Origin: Macondimonas sp035325645
Lineage (GTDB): Bacteria; Pseudomonadota; Gammaproteobacteria; UBA5335
Length of the DNA: 64,000 bases
Reading direction: 5' to 3'
NCBI GenBank assembly: GCA_035325645.1
Contig: DAOKZK010000007.1
Coordinates: 1-64,000 of the forward strand
How positions within the stretch are numbered: the stretch's first letter is position 1; each line of letters opens with the position of its first letter. The notes below the pieces were generated by a model. The model saw only the letters and a list, made by a program, of their open reading frames with translations. It had not been told where the DNA came from and ran no database searches. Below are positions 37,988 to 47,586 of this stretch, piece after piece. The translations under genes were made by a program, and so were the position numbers.

Positions 37988-40179
37988 GTCGAGGTCTCCC
38001 GTTTCAGAATCAGGGCAGCGAGGGGGGGTAGGGTGAGCGAGATCGAATGGGGCAGATCCATCCATGGCAGGGCATCGCTGGCGACACCACCGGCGTTGCC
38101 GAGATTGCTGCCGCCGTAACTGGACGCATCGGAATTGAGCACTTCCCGATACCACCCCGGGCGCGGGACGCCCAGCCGGTAGCCGAAGCGTGGCACCGGC
38201 GTGAAATTCAGGACCACGACGGCTTCGTCGACTAAGCCGATGCGCCGGTAACTGATGACGGATTGTGCCGCATCATGGCAGTCGATCCAGGCAAAACCAT
38301 CGGCGCTGAAATCCCGTTCATGCAGGGCCGGCCAATCCCGATAAAGGTGATTCAGGTCTCCCAGTAAACGCATCAGCCCCTGGCGCGGCGGATCGTCCTG
38401 CAATTGCCAAGGCAGTGCTTCGTCGTGGCGCCATTCCCAGGGCTGCGCCAGTTCGCTGCCCATGAACAACAGCTTCTTGCCGGGGTAGGTCAGCATGTAG
38501 CTGTAAAGGAGTCGGAGGTTGGCCATCTTCTGCCAATCGTCCCCAGGCATCTTCTGCCAGAGGGAACCCTTCCCATGCACGACCTCATCGTGCGAGAAGG
38601 GCAGCACGAAGTTTTCGCTGAAGGCATAGAGCAGGCCGAAGGTCAGGTCCTGGTGGTCGTAGTGACGATAGATCGGATCCTTGCTCACATAGCGCAGGGT
38701 GTCGTGCATCCAGCCCATGTTCCATTTCATGGAGAACCCCAGTCCGCCGACATAGGTTGGGCGGGTGACCTGGGGCCAAGCTGTCGATTCCTCTGCCATC
38801 GTGACCGATCCTGGCGCTTCGCGATGGGTCATGGTGTTGAGTTCGCGAAGGAAATCCACCGCTTCGAGATGTTCGTTCCCGCCATGGATGTTGGGCAGCC
38901 ACTCGCCGGGTCCGCGCGAATAATCGAGATAGAGCATCGAGGCAACGGCATCGACGCGCAGACCGTCGATGTGGAATTCTTCCAGCCAGTACAGCGCGCT
39001 GGACAGCAGAAATGCCCGCACCTCGTTGCGGGCATAGTTGAAGACCAGCGTGCCCCACTCCTTGTGCTCGCCGCGACGCCAATCCTCGTGCTCATACAGG
39101 GCGCTGCCGTCGAACCGCGCCAGTGCGAAGCCATCCTTGGGGAAGTGGCCGGGGACCCAGTCGAGGTAGACACCGATGCCGGCCTGGTGGCAGCGATCGA
39201 CGAACGCGCGTAGCCCGTCCGGGTCGCCGAAGCGGCTGGTCGGCGCGAAAAACCCAGTGGTCTGATAGCCCCAGGAGTCATCCAGCGGGTGTTCGGTCAC
39301 CGGCAGCAGCTCGATGTGGGTGAACCCCAATCCCAGAACGTGGGGGATCAAGTGATCCGCCAGCTCCGCATACGTCAGGAAACCGCCGTCTGGCCGGCGG
39401 CGCCAAGATCCGAGATGAACCTCGTAGATAGTGATGGCCTTGTGTTGCCATCCCGCGCGGGCAGCCATCCAGGGGCCGTCTTGCCAGGCGTGGCGGCTCG
39501 GTCCACAAATTCGCGCAGCCGTGCCGGGACGCACCTCAAAGGCGCGGCCGTATGGATCGGTCTTGACCAGCAGGGTGCCGGCCGGCCGGCTGCGGATTTC
39601 GAACTTGTACAGCTGACCTTCCCGCACGTCAGGGATGAACAACTCCCAGACGCCGGTATACCCCCGATTGCGCATCGGGTGAATGCGGCCATCCCAGCCG
39701 TTGAAGTCACCGACCACGCTGACCCTCTCAGCGTTGGGGGCCCATACCGCAAAAAGGACGCCGGCGACGCCATCAATGTCCCGGAGATGAGCGCCGAGCA
39801 TCTGCCAGGCACGCAGATGCCGGCCTTGATGAAATTGGGCCAACTCATCCTCTTTCAGCACCAACGGGAAATCGTAGGCATCCCGTCGTTCGTGCAGGCT
39901 GCCGGCCTCATCTTCCCAGCGGTAGGCGTAATGCGCCGGAAGATCCTGCGTCCGGCCGGTCCAGCAGAACAGGTCGGTTTCGCCCCAGCGCTGGAGTGTG
40001 ACGTTGAGGGGGACAAGCCACGCGGCGCGGGCACCTGGGATGAGGATCCTCACCGTGCACCGGTCGGCCTCGATATGGCGGCCGAGAATGCAGCGCGGGT
40101 CGTGGTGGCGACCGTCGAGCAGCAGACGCAAGTCTTCGGCAAGCGTCGTCGCCAAGGGATCAGGTGCGGACGCGGACAT
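37984..40179 (-). CDS. glgB: 1,4-alpha-glucan branching enzyme
   Basis: A 731-residue GH13 enzyme with an extra N-terminal CBM48 module (residues about 15-110), a second CBM48 (VWAPNAERVSVVGDFNGWDG), and a catalytic barrel with VYLDWVPGHFPKD, nucleophile Asp in GLRVDAVASM, acid Glu in TMAEESTAWP and FSHDEVVHGKGS. It adds alpha-1,6 branches to glycogen. It is the first gene of the leftward glgB-glgA operon, divergent from glgC. Confidence 0.96.
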   Translation of the reverse strand: MSASAPDPLATTLAEDLRLLLDGRHHDPRCILGRHIEADRCTVRILIPGARAAWLVPLNVTLQRWGETDLFCWTGRTQDLPAHYAYRWEDEAGSLHERRDAYDFPLVLKEDELAQFHQGRHLRAWQMLGAHLRDIDGVAGVLFAVWAPNAERVSVVGDFNGWDGRIHPMRNRGYTGVWELFIPDVREGQLYKFEIRSRPAGTLLVKTDPYGRAFEVRPGTAARICGPSRHAWQDGPWMAARAGWQHKAITIYEVHLGSWRRRPDGGFLTYAELADHLIPHVLGLGFTHIELLPVTEHPLDDSWGYQTTGFFAPTSRFGDPDGLRAFVDRCHQAGIGVYLDWVPGHFPKDGFALARFDGSALYEHEDWRRGEHKEWGTLVFNYARNEVRAFLLSSALYWLEEFHIDGLRVDAVASMLYLDYSRGPGEWLPNIHGGNEHLEAVDFLRELNTMTHREAPGSVTMAEESTAWPQVTRPTYVGGLGFSMKWNMGWMHDTLRYVSKDPIYRHYDHQDLTFGLLYAFSENFVLPFSHDEVVHGKGSLWQKMPGDDWQKMANLRLLYSYMLTYPGKKLLFMGSELAQPWEWRHDEALPWQLQDDPPRQGLMRLLGDLNHLYRDWPALHERDFSADGFAWIDCHDAAQSVISYRRIGLVDEAVVVLNFTPVPRFGYRLGVPRPGWYREVLNSDASSYGGSNLGNAGGVASDALPWMDLPHSISLTLPPLAALILKRETST

Positions 40180-40233
40180 AAGGGCTCCTGGGGCTGTTCA
40201 GCAGACCGACAGGATGCCAGAAAGAGGGTGCAT

Positions 40234-40250
40234 GGGTCTGCCGGAGACCC
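40234..40250. repeat. Small inverted repeat in the glgB-glgC divergent region
   Basis: GGGTCT (40234-40239) and AGACCC (40245-40250) are perfect arms around a 5-base loop, about 55 bases upstream of glgB. It may be a leader hairpin or an operator. The rest of the 290-base region between glgB and glgC shows no stronger element. Confidence 0.4.
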
Positions 40251-40469
40251 AGGCAATGTAGGGCATAAATCGTGCTTTACTTGACCACACACATCCGCTA
40301 CCGGCAATTCGCAGCACCGACGGACCGGTCGCTTCGGCTTGGGGGACCGCCGGAGCGCGATGTGGCGAACTCCTGAAATCGAATCGGGTCATGATGTAGA
40401 GCAAAATGCGCCGAGGCGGGCCATGCAAGACTCGAGTGGCCTCGAACGGACGCCCACAGTGGAGACCTC

Positions 40470-41741
40470 ATGCAGATCGAATCCTCCCAGCGTTTCATCA
40501 GTCTCGCCACCAAGGACACCCTGGCCTTGATCCTCGCTGGAGGACGCGGCAGCCGGCTGGGCGAATTGACCAGTCATCGCGCCAAGCCCGCCGTTCCGTT
40601 TGGCGGCAAGTTCCGCATCATCGATTTTCCGCTCTCCAACTGCATCAACTCCGGGATTCGCAGGGTCGGTGTGGTGACGCAGTACATGGCCCATTCACTG
40701 ATTCGCCACCTGCAGCAGGGTTGGGGCTTTCTGCGCGGCGAGTTCGGTGAATTCATCGAAATCCTGCCGGCCCAGCAACGCCACGGCGAGGCCTGGTACA
40801 AGGGCACGGCCGATGCCGTCTATCAGAACATCGAGATCATCCGCACGCATCGCCCGCGCTACGTCCTGATTCTGGGCGGCGATCATGTCTACAAGATGGA
40901 CTACGGCACGATGCTGGGGTTTCACGTCAGCCACGAGGCCGATGTGACCGTGGCTTGCCTCGAGGTCCCGCGCATGGAGGCCCAGGGCTTCGGGGTCATG
41001 GGTGTGACGGCCGAAGGGCGGGTCGAGAACTTCATCGAAAAACCACTGGATCCACCGGCGATCCCGGGTCGACCGGAACATGCTCTGGCGTCCATGGGCA
41101 TCTACGTTTTCAACACGGACTTTCTGCTGCGCGTGCTGGCGCAGGACGGTCCCGATCCTGCGTCGGATCATGATTTCGGCAAGAATATTCTCCCCGGCGG
41201 TGTGGCGCGGGGTGACCGTATCTTTGCCTTCCCGTTTCGCAACAACGCCCAGAGCCGACAGGCGTATTGGCGCGACGTCGGCACCATCGACAGCTATTGG
41301 GCCGCCAACATGGAACTTATCGGCGTTACGCCGGAGCTCGATCTCTATGATGAGACCTGGCCGATCTGGACCTATCAGGAACAGGCGCCGCCAGCGAAGT
41401 TCGTGTTCGACGATGAAGACCGGCGCGGGATCGCCATCGATTCGATGCTTTCCGGGGGCTGTATCGTTTCAGGCGCGGTGGTGCGCCACTCGCTCTTGTT
41501 CTCGAATGTGCTGGTGGCCGAGCGCACCTTGATCCAGGACACGGTCGTGTTGCCCCGCGCGGTGATCGGACCGGATTGCCTGGTGCGCAAGGCGGTCATC
41601 GAGACCGGGTGCCATCTGCCGCCGGGGACGGTGATCGGCGAGGACCCCGCAGAGGACGCCCGACGGTTCCATGTGACGGACGGCGGCGTGGTGCTGGTGA
41701 CGCCGGAAATGCTGCAGCAGGAACTGCCGTATGTCCGATAA
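40470..41741 (+). CDS. glgC: Glucose-1-phosphate adenylyltransferase
   Basis: A 423-residue enzyme: LALILAGGRGSRLGELT near residue 18, KPAVPFGGKFRIIDFPLSN, the GDHVYKMDY metal loop, FIEKP and a left-handed beta helix C-terminus. It makes ADP-glucose, the committed step of glycogen synthesis, and is usually allosteric. It starts the rightward glgC-GH57-malQ operon and overlaps the next gene by 11 bases. Confidence 0.96.
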   Translation: MQIESSQRFISLATKDTLALILAGGRGSRLGELTSHRAKPAVPFGGKFRIIDFPLSNCINSGIRRVGVVTQYMAHSLIRHLQQGWGFLRGEFGEFIEILPAQQRHGEAWYKGTADAVYQNIEIIRTHRPRYVLILGGDHVYKMDYGTMLGFHVSHEADVTVACLEVPRMEAQGFGVMGVTAEGRVENFIEKPLDPPAIPGRPEHALASMGIYVFNTDFLLRVLAQDGPDPASDHDFGKNILPGGVARGDRIFAFPFRNNAQSRQAYWRDVGTIDSYWAANMELIGVTPELDLYDETWPIWTYQEQAPPAKFVFDDEDRRGIAIDSMLSGGCIVSGAVVRHSLLFSNVLVAERTLIQDTVVLPRAVIGPDCLVRKAVIETGCHLPPGTVIGEDPAEDARRFHVTDGGVVLVTPEMLQQELPYVR

Positions 41742-43416
41742 GGCGCCGCTTCCTGTGGTGCTTTATTGGCACATGCACCAGCCCAGCTATGAAGACCCCA
41801 TTGCGCATCATTACGAGGCGCCGTGGACCTATCTGCATGGCATCAAGGACTACGTCGACATGGCGGCGCATCTGGAGGGAGAGCCGCTGGCGCGCGCCGT
41901 GGTCAATTTCACGCCCACGCTGCTGGAGCAGATTGCCGATTATGCAACGCAGTTGACGACTGCGGCGGGTGGTCGCGACGGCCTGCGCGATCCCTTGCTA
42001 CAGGCACTGGCGGGACCGGTGCTGCCTGTGGACCCACGACAAAGGCTGATCCTGATCCAGGCCGCGCTGCGCATCGATCGGGTGCAGGTGATCGAGCGTT
42101 TCGCACCTTACCGTCGGCTGGCGCGTCTGGCCGATTGGGTCGTAGACCACCCGGCGGGTCTCGACTACCTGTCCGATCAATTCTTGATCGATCTTTTGGT
42201 GTGGTATCACCTCGCCTGGTTGGGCGAGACGGTACGGCGCAGCGACGCGCGCGCCAAATCACTGATCGAGAAGGGTGCGCATTACACGTTGGCTGACCGG
42301 GGGATGCTGATCGGCCTTTTGGCCGAGTTGATGGCGTCCATCATTCCGCGCTATCGCCGGCTCGCCGAAGCGGGGCGCATCGAACTGTCGGTCACCCCGT
42401 ACAGCCACCCCATCCTGCCGCTGATGCTCGACTTCAACGCCGCTCACGAGGCCCAGCCGCAAGCGCCATTGCCCTTGGCGGCCGGCTATCCGGGTGGACT
42501 TGAGCGAGCCCGGTGGCAAATCCGCGCGGCGATCGATGTCTTTCGCCGTCATTTCGGCTTCGCGCCGGTGGGCGTGTGGCCGGCAGAAGGCGGGGTCTGC
42601 ACGCGCACGTTGCAGTTACTGCGTGAAAACGGTTTTCGGTGGGCGGCCACCGGGCAAGGCGTCCTGCGCAATTCGCTCGGCGTATCGGAACCGGTTTCGG
42701 ATCAGCTGCACCGCCCGTATCAGCCGACTGATGGACCAGTGTGTTTTTTTCGCGACGATGAGCTGTCCGATCGCATCGGTTTTCAGTATCGCAGCTGGCA
42801 CGGCGACGATGCGGTGGCCAATCTGCTGCACGAACTGGAGCGTCTGGCCGATCAGGAGCGCCGACCCGGGCAGGTGGTGTCCATCATCCTCGATGGCGAA
42901 AATGCCTGGGAGTATTACCCGGACAATGCCTATTATTTTCTGTCGGGGCTCTACCGCCGGCTGGCAGCCCATCCGCGGTTGCAGTTGACGACCTTCAGCG
43001 CCGTTCTGGACGGGATGGAACGCGAGGCCATCCGTCCGCTCGAGCGGGTTGTCGCGGGCAGCTGGGTCTATGGAAACTTCGCGACCTGGATCGGCGATCC
43101 GGACAAGAACCGCGCCTGGGATCTTCTGGTCGAAGCCAAACGCGTCTTCGATCGGGTCATGGAGGAGGGCCGACTCGACGAAACGCAACGCGCCGAAGCG
43201 GAGCGGCAGTTGGCGCACTGCGAGGCATCGGACTGGTTCTGGTGGCTGGGTGGCGACAATTCGGCGACCAACGTCGCGCAGTTCGAGCGACTGTTCCGGC
43301 TGCAATTGGCTGCGCTTTACCAAATGCTGGCCGAGCCGGTTCCAGATCAACTGACGCGGCCATTTGCGCATGGTCTCAGCGATGGGACGGGTTCGGCGAT
43401 GCGAGGCGGCAAATGA
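41731..43416 (+). CDS. GH57 family alpha-glucan-active enzyme (amylase/4-alpha-glucanotransferase type)
   Basis: A 561-residue GH57 protein. It opens VVLYWHMHQPSYEDP (family region 1), with SVTPYSHPILPL (region 2), GVWPAEGGVC (region 3, predicted nucleophile Glu) and IILDGENAWEYY (region 4, predicted acid Asp), followed by a helical C-terminal domain. Sequence alone does not separate alpha-amylase from glucanotransferase or branching activity. Co-transcription with glgC and malQ suggests a role in glycogen or maltodextrin turnover. Confidence 0.87.
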   Translation: MSDKAPLPVVLYWHMHQPSYEDPIAHHYEAPWTYLHGIKDYVDMAAHLEGEPLARAVVNFTPTLLEQIADYATQLTTAAGGRDGLRDPLLQALAGPVLPVDPRQRLILIQAALRIDRVQVIERFAPYRRLARLADWVVDHPAGLDYLSDQFLIDLLVWYHLAWLGETVRRSDARAKSLIEKGAHYTLADRGMLIGLLAELMASIIPRYRRLAEAGRIELSVTPYSHPILPLMLDFNAAHEAQPQAPLPLAAGYPGGLERARWQIRAAIDVFRRHFGFAPVGVWPAEGGVCTRTLQLLRENGFRWAATGQGVLRNSLGVSEPVSDQLHRPYQPTDGPVCFFRDDELSDRIGFQYRSWHGDDAVANLLHELERLADQERRPGQVVSIILDGENAWEYYPDNAYYFLSGLYRRLAAHPRLQLTTFSAVLDGMEREAIRPLERVVAGSWVYGNFATWIGDPDKNRAWDLLVEAKRVFDRVMEEGRLDETQRAEAERQLAHCEASDWFWWLGGDNSATNVAQFERLFRLQLAALYQMLAEPVPDQLTRPFAHGLSDGTGSAMRGGK

Positions 43417-44885
43417 CGGAGTCGATGAGTCGCATTCATCCCCTGCTGGCGCAGCGACGCGCCGGCGTGCTGCTGCATCCGACGTCGCTTCCCGGATCGG
43501 GGCCGGTCGGGCGGTTGGGCGCGGCGGCAGAGGCATGGATCGATGGCCTGGCCGAGTCTGGATTCACGTTGTGGCAGACCTTGCCCCTGTGTCCGCCGGA
43601 TAGTCTGGGCAGTCCCTACCAGTCGTGCTCGGTGTTTGCGGGGGACGAGCGACTGGTCGATCCTGAGCGACTTCCGGGACTGACTGGAGAGCCCGTCGTC
43701 GACTCTGGCTTGACGCCCGCGCAATGGGACGCCGTCCATCACGCGCTGATGGCAGACGGGCACCTGCATGCGCGCTTCGAAGCCTTTTGCGCCGCCGAGC
43801 GCCATTGGCTGGAGGACTTCGCGCTCTATCAGGCCATCAAGGCGCGGGAAGGTGCGCCGTGGCATGCCTGGCCGGAACCCCTGCGAGACCGCGACGCTGT
43901 TGCCCTGGAACAGGCCGCATCCGAGCTCGCTGCGTCGATGGTGCGGACGCGGACTGCGCAGTTTTTTTTTGACGCGCAATGGCGCGCGCTGCGGCAGCGG
44001 GCGCACGAGCGGGGTGTGCTCCTGTTCGGCGATCTGCCGATTTTCGTGGCGCACGATAGCGCCGATGTCTGGGCGCACCGGGCTCTGTTCCATCTCGACG
44101 ACGCAGGCCAGATGACCCAGGTGGCCGGGGTGCCGCCGGACTACTTTTCTGCCGACGGTCAGCTCTGGAACATGCCGCACTACCGTTGGGATGTCCTGGC
44201 CGCGCAGGGATATCGCTGGTGGATCGACCGGATGCGGCGGCAAGGCGCTTGGTTCGATCTGATCCGCATTGATCATTTTCGCGGCTTTGAATCGGCCTGG
44301 GCGGTTCCGGCCGGCGCGCCCAACGCGATCCATGGAACGTGGCAGCCGGCTGCCGGTGCAGCCTTGTTCGCGGCGATCGAGTCTGTCTTGGGTCCCCAGG
44401 CGCTCGTGGCAGAAGATCTGGGGCTGATCACACCCGAAGTCGATGGCCTGCGACTGGCCTTGGGCATGCCGGGCATGCGCGTCCTGCAATTCGCTTTTGA
44501 CAGTGACGCTCAGAACCCGCATCTGCCGCACAATTTCGAGCCGCTGACGGTGGTTTATCCCGGAACCCACGACAATCCGACGCTCTGTGGGTGGTGGTGC
44601 ACGCTGCCGCAGGCGCGCCAGGACGAGATTCGGGACTATCTTGGCGTTTCATCGGTGCAGATGCCCGATGCCTTCATTCGCTTGGCACTGGCGAGCGTCG
44701 CGCGTCTCGCGATCGTTGCCGCCCAGGACTTGCTGGGCTTGGGGGATGAGGCGCGCATGAATACGCCCGGGACTATTGACGGGAACTGGTGCTGGCGGAT
44801 GGAGCCGGATGCCTTGAGCAGTCCGTGGCGCAGCCGGTGGCGCGCGGATTTGGCGCGTTATGGCCGGTTTCCGATCAACAGTTGA
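43413..44885 (+). CDS. malQ: 4-alpha-glucanotransferase (amylomaltase, GH77)
   Basis: A 490-residue GH77 enzyme: AGVLLHPTSLPGSGPVGRLG near the N-terminus, GDLPIFVAHDSADVWA, nucleophile Asp in IRIDHFRGF, acid Glu in VAEDLGLITPEV and GTHDNPT. It transfers alpha-1,4-glucan segments and works in maltodextrin and glycogen metabolism. The ATG overlaps the GH57 stop codon. A run of nine T bases (43962-43970) encodes Phe-Phe-Phe in the middle of the gene. Confidence 0.95.
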   Translation: MTESMSRIHPLLAQRRAGVLLHPTSLPGSGPVGRLGAAAEAWIDGLAESGFTLWQTLPLCPPDSLGSPYQSCSVFAGDERLVDPERLPGLTGEPVVDSGLTPAQWDAVHHALMADGHLHARFEAFCAAERHWLEDFALYQAIKAREGAPWHAWPEPLRDRDAVALEQAASELAASMVRTRTAQFFFDAQWRALRQRAHERGVLLFGDLPIFVAHDSADVWAHRALFHLDDAGQMTQVAGVPPDYFSADGQLWNMPHYRWDVLAAQGYRWWIDRMRRQGAWFDLIRIDHFRGFESAWAVPAGAPNAIHGTWQPAAGAALFAAIESVLGPQALVAEDLGLITPEVDGLRLALGMPGMRVLQFAFDSDAQNPHLPHNFEPLTVVYPGTHDNPTLCGWWCTLPQARQDEIRDYLGVSSVQMPDAFIRLALASVARLAIVAAQDLLGLGDEARMNTPGTIDGNWCWRMEPDALSSPWRSRWRADLARYGRFPINS

Positions 44886-45015
44886 GGATGTGCAGGAGGG
44901 GGGCGTCCGGTCGATGGCCGGGTGTGTGGTTTGCCTGCACCGCTTATGAGTGGCGAGTGCAGGCTCTCAAACAAACGGGCGGCTCCAGCGGCGTCGCCCG
45001 TGGTGGCTGAACGAC

Positions 45016-46203
45016 TTAGAACGGCAGGATGTTGGCGTCGGGTTCGCCTTCCGGGATAGACATCAGGTCCACATAGCGGCGCAGGTGGTAATCCTTGTCA
45101 CCGAACAGGGGATCCATCGCAGTCAAACGGATGAAGTAGTGACCGATGCGCAACTCCTCGGTCTGTCCCATCCCGCCGTGGAGCTGCACGGCGCTCTGGC
45201 CGACGAAGCGGCCGGCCTTGCCCACCTTGTGCTTGAGGGCGTGCAGATCCAGTTGGGCGTCGGGATGGCCTGCTTCGGCTTCCATCGTTGCGCGATAGAG
45301 CAGTGAACGGGTCAGTTCGGTTTCCACGAACATGTCCACGATGCGGTGCTTGACGGTCTGGAACTGGCTCAAGGGGTGGCCGAACTGGATCCGCTGGCTG
45401 GTGTAAGCGGCGGTGTCGCGATGCAGCATTTCCATCATGCCGACCGCTTCGGCGCCCAGCGCCAGGATGGCCCGCTGGATCACGCCTTCGAGCACCTCTG
45501 CGCCGTTATCGAGGGTACCCAGCACTTGGCTCTGGCCGACCATCACGTTCTCGAAGCGGATCTCCGAGGCGCGCAGGCAGTCGACGGTGGGGTAGTCGGT
45601 GCGGGTGATGCCCTCGGACTTGGCATCGACCAGGAACAGGGTGATGCCGTTGCGATCGGCGCGATTGCCGGAGGTGCGCGCGACCACGATCAGCTGATGG
45701 GCGCTGTCGGCGTTGAGTACCAGCGATTTGCTGCCGTTCAGGGTCCAGCCGCTGTCGTGCCGCGTGGCCGTGGTGGCGATGTCGAAGGGATTGTTGCGGG
45801 CCTGCTCTTCGGCGTGCGCCAGAGCGAGCAGAATCTTGCCTTCGACCACCCCCGGCAGGATCTCGCGCTTCTGGGCATCGCTGCCGCCCAGCAGCACGGC
45901 ATTGGCGCCGAGCACCACGGTTGGGAAATAGGGCTCCAGGACGAGCCCCTTGCCCAACTCCTCCATCACCACCATGGTGTCGACGAGGTTGCCGCCGATG
46001 CCGCCGAATTCTTCGGGAATGGCCACGCCCAGCCATCCCAGATCGGCAAAGGTGTGCCAGGTGGCTTCATCAAAACCGGGGACCTTGCGGGATTTCTTGC
46101 GCCGCTCGGCGATGCCCACGCCGGCGCTGCCGTAATCCTCGCGCAGAAACTTTTCGATGCTGTCGCGCAGCAACTGCTGCTCTTCCGTGAAACGAAAATC
46201 CAT
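45016..46203 (-). CDS. Acyl-CoA dehydrogenase subunit (PimD-like small subunit)
   Basis: A 395-residue FAD flavoenzyme of the acyl-CoA dehydrogenase fold: FRFTEEQQLLRDSIEKFL at the start, GWLGVAIPEEFGGIGG near 60 and QLHGGMGQTEELRIGHYF near the C-terminus. This type pairs with a second, different subunit in alpha2beta2 enzymes acting on dicarboxyl-, branched- or steroid-CoA substrates. It is 34 bases downstream of the other subunit gene, so they should form one enzyme. The substrate is unknown. Confidence 0.87.
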   Translation of the reverse strand: MDFRFTEEQQLLRDSIEKFLREDYGSAGVGIAERRKKSRKVPGFDEATWHTFADLGWLGVAIPEEFGGIGGNLVDTMVVMEELGKGLVLEPYFPTVVLGANAVLLGGSDAQKREILPGVVEGKILLALAHAEEQARNNPFDIATTATRHDSGWTLNGSKSLVLNADSAHQLIVVARTSGNRADRNGITLFLVDAKSEGITRTDYPTVDCLRASEIRFENVMVGQSQVLGTLDNGAEVLEGVIQRAILALGAEAVGMMEMLHRDTAAYTSQRIQFGHPLSQFQTVKHRIVDMFVETELTRSLLYRATMEAEAGHPDAQLDLHALKHKVGKAGRFVGQSAVQLHGGMGQTEELRIGHYFIRLTAMDPLFGDKDYHLRRYVDLMSIPEGEPDANILPF

Positions 46204-46237
46204 GATTGCGATTCCTTGTCAGATTCGATGAGCCGGC

Positions 46238-47398
46238 TCAGGCGTCGACCAGTCCCAGCACGCGCTTGGCGATGACGTCCTTCTGCACCTCGCTGCAGCC
46301 GCCGTAGACCGTGGCGGCCCGACCGTTGAGGTAGAGCATCATGCCCATCTTGGAGAACTTCGGTCCGGCTTCCTTGAAGCCCTGGTTGAGCCCGTAGATG
46401 CCGGCGGCCTCGATGGTCAGCTCTTGCATGCGCTGCTGCATCTCGGTGCCCTTGAGCTTCAGGATAGAGGAGGCCGGGCCCGGTTCGCCCGTGTGCTGAG
46501 CATCGGCCAAGCTGCGCAGCTCGGCGAATTCCAGCGCGCGCAACTCGATCTCGGTCTCCGCGATACGGGAGAGGAAGCTGCGGTCGTCGAGCAGGGTGTG
46601 GTCGCCGTCGGGCACAGCGCGGGCATTTTTCTTGAGCTTGTCGAGGGCGACGATGGTACGGCTGATGCCGGCGATGCCGCTGCGCTCGTGTTGCAACAGG
46701 CCCTTGGCATAGGTCCAGCCCTTGCCTTCCTCGCCGATGCGGTTCTCAACCGGCACCTTGACGTTGTCGAAGAAGACCTGGTTGACGTGATGGCTGCCGC
46801 CGAGCGTGAAGATCGGCTTGACGGTGATGCCGGGGGTCTTCATGTTGATCAGCAGGAAGGTGATGCCTTCCTGGCGCACACCAGTGCTCTGGGTACGGGT
46901 GAGACAGAACATCCACTGCGCCATGTGGCCCATGGTGGTCCAGATCTTGGTGCCGTTGACCGTGTACTCCTTGCCGTCGGCTGAGAGCTCGGCCTTGGTC
47001 TTGAGCGAGGCCAGATCGGAACCCGCGCCGGGCTCGGAATAGCCTTGGCACCAGTTGACCTTGTTGTCGCGAATGTCTGGGAGGAAACGCTCGATCTGCT
47101 CCTTGGAGCCGTAGCGCATCAGGATCGGGGCCAGCATCACCTTGCCGAAGGGCAACTCGGGCGGCAGGCTGTAGGCGCAGGTTTCCTTGTCCCAGATGAA
47201 ATGCTGTACGGGGCTCCAGCCGGGGCCGCCGAATTCGACCGGCCACTTGGGGCAATCCCAGCCTTTCTCTTTCAGCGCCTTGAACCAGTCGTTGCGCTTG
47301 CTCCACAGCTCGCTGCTGTTCTTGGGGGCATGCTGCTGAAGGAAATCGCGCACTTCCTGCTGGAAGGCCAGATCCTCTTCCCTGAGTTCGATGTCCAT
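46238..47398 (-). CDS. Acyl-CoA dehydrogenase subunit (PimC-like large subunit)
   Basis: A 386-residue acyl-CoA dehydrogenase: KGWDCPKWPVEFGGPGWSP near residue 45, WCQGYSEPGAGSDLASLKT near 115, and the C-terminal YGGCSEVQKDVIAKRVLG. It has Gly where short- and medium-chain enzymes carry the C-terminal catalytic Glu, which points to the branch using the internal Glu near helix G. It is the first gene of the pair. It may serve oxidation of the acids that follow hydrocarbon hydroxylation, but this is inference from the pmoC neighbours. Confidence 0.87.
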   Translation of the reverse strand: MDIELREEDLAFQQEVRDFLQQHAPKNSSELWSKRNDWFKALKEKGWDCPKWPVEFGGPGWSPVQHFIWDKETCAYSLPPELPFGKVMLAPILMRYGSKEQIERFLPDIRDNKVNWCQGYSEPGAGSDLASLKTKAELSADGKEYTVNGTKIWTTMGHMAQWMFCLTRTQSTGVRQEGITFLLINMKTPGITVKPIFTLGGSHHVNQVFFDNVKVPVENRIGEEGKGWTYAKGLLQHERSGIAGISRTIVALDKLKKNARAVPDGDHTLLDDRSFLSRIAETEIELRALEFAELRSLADAQHTGEPGPASSILKLKGTEMQQRMQELTIEAAGIYGLNQGFKEAGPKFSKMGMMLYLNGRAATVYGGCSEVQKDVIAKRVLGLVDA

Positions 47399-47550
47399 TC
47401 GTTAAGCTCCATAAGGATGAATCGGGACGACACCGAGCGTTGTCGAAAGCATACGGCGGTGCGCTGGCCCGCATCCTACCATGGCGTGTTCCGGGTGTGA
47501 TTCAGCAAAAGCTGAAATGGAGGTGAGGCGGTCGTGCTGACGGTCGATGG

Positions 47551-47579
47551 GGGAGGCGGGGACTGAGCCGCCGCCTCCC
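47551..47579 (-). terminator. GC-rich hairpin just after the first pmoC (possible terminator or mRNA-stabilising element)
   Basis: Perfect 9-bp arms GGGAGGCGG (47551-47559) and CCGCCTCCC (47571-47579) surround an 11-base loop, 8 bases past the end of the leftward pmoC. There is no T-tract after the stem on the minus strand, so it may act with Rho or protect the mRNA end instead of being a classical terminator. Confidence 0.5.
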
Positions 47580-47586
47580 GGGTGGG

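Noticed and set aside
44886..45015. Terminator between malQ and the acyl-CoA dehydrogenase genes
   Set aside because: A weak GC dyad (ACGGGCG...CGCCCGT) is present, but it has a long loop and no T-run on either strand.
47501..47516. TTCAGC-AAAA-GCTGAA hairpin as terminator
   Set aside because: It is short with no following T-tract, and a stronger hairpin lies nearer to the pmoC stop codon.
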